Shown here: piece after piece, positions 51,328 to 51,546 of the stretch
Numbering within the stretch: position 1 is the first letter of the stretch
Layout of the letters: each line of letters begins with the position of its first letter
Assembly (NCBI GenBank): GCA_022771265.1
Contig: JALFCG010000144.1
Coordinates: 1-51,546 of the forward strand
Direction of reading: 5' to 3'
DNA from: Prevotella sp.
GTDB lineage: Bacteria > Bacteroidota > Bacteroidia > Bacteroidales > Bacteroidaceae
DNA: 51,546 nt
Translations under genes and position numbers: made by a program
The notes under the pieces: generated by a model
What the model saw: only the letters and a program-made list of their open reading frames with translations
Database searches by the model: none
What the model was told of the DNA's origin: nothing

Positions 51328-51546
51328 GTTTTCGTTTCTTGATTCATTATTTGCCTATAGGTTCCCGGAGTCGGCAAATTATTTAATTAATAAAGGTGAA
51401 CCTATAAGGTTCTTCTGCAATTTAGTTGAAGAGCACACGTCTCAGCGTAAGTTACTGCCATAGCTTTTTTAAGCAGTCATCGCAATCAAAAGTTTTCAGG
51501 AAGTCCCCCTAAGTCGAGTTTAGTGGAACGATGCCGCATTTATACT
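51328..51546. other. Upstream leader/promoter region of the small protein-fimbrillin unit
   Basis: No gene is supported here. On the minus strand, an AT-rich stretch (AAATAATTTG near 51383-51374) is close to, but not exactly, the TAnnTTTG element. A perfect palindrome GAACC-TATAA-GGTTC lies at about 51400-51414, and a related AACCTATAGG copy near 51356-51366. A short reading frame ending in a TAG close to 51508 runs in from the window edge and may be the tail of another gene. Confidence 0.4.

Overview
The window looks like a chromosomal segment from a member of the Bacteroidales, most likely Prevotellaceae (Prevotella/Segatella type). This rests on three things: promoters of the Bacteroidetes TTTG-N19-20-TAnnTTTG kind upstream of several operons, a complete moxR/Bat 'aerotolerance' operon, and a fimbrillin-like lipoprotein with a FISUMP-type C-terminus. 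No rRNA, phage, integrase, transposase or CRISPR array was seen. Assignments come from reading motifs and domain order; no database search was run.

Left part (1-19.2 kb): the tail of a GDP-fucose synthase gene converges on a xylulokinase gene across a long imperfect hairpin. Then come two blocks for exopolysaccharide assembly. Block A (1950-11485) holds a stand-alone receiver protein, a sugar-phosphate transferase with a pseudo-receiver N-terminus, a short TolC-like outer-membrane protein, a Wzz-type co-polymerase with a degenerate kinase-like tail, a Wzy-like polymerase and three GT2 glycosyltransferases, mostly with 1-17 base overlaps. Block B (14928-19162) holds a Wza-type SLBB export protein, a second Wzz-type protein and a second sugar-phosphate transferase. 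Between them lie mutS2 on the opposite strand, a tRNA-Ser gene and an array of 24-base palindromic repeats.

Middle (19.2-29.7 kb, minus strand): a GH51 arabinofuranosidase; a tight metabolic operon reading HAD phosphatase, panB, MFS transporter, TIGR02757 protein, mntP, ridA, queC, serB; and a two-gene unit of a LuxR-like response regulator and an unknown membrane protein.

Right part (29.8-51.5 kb): a ten-gene plus-strand run from moxR through the Bat proteins (BatB-BatC and BatD-BatE are each fused) into a PAP2 phosphatase, queA, a DUF2027-Smr protein and nadE. A diverged WecB-like protein and an MltF-like lytic transglycosylase face it from the minus strand. hisG-hisD-hisC follow, with no hisB. 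The end is accessory in character: a second array of the same 24-base repeat, a decayed PD-(D/E)XK gene beside a GC-rich hairpin, and a two-gene unit of a 47-residue peptide and a fimbrillin-like lipoprotein.

Most worth following up: the two 24-base palindromic repeat arrays 34 kb apart; the pseudo-receiver transferase beside a true receiver; a 21-codon upstream ORF coupled to the Wza-like gene; the double Bat fusion; and the WecB homologue lacking several expected catalytic residues.
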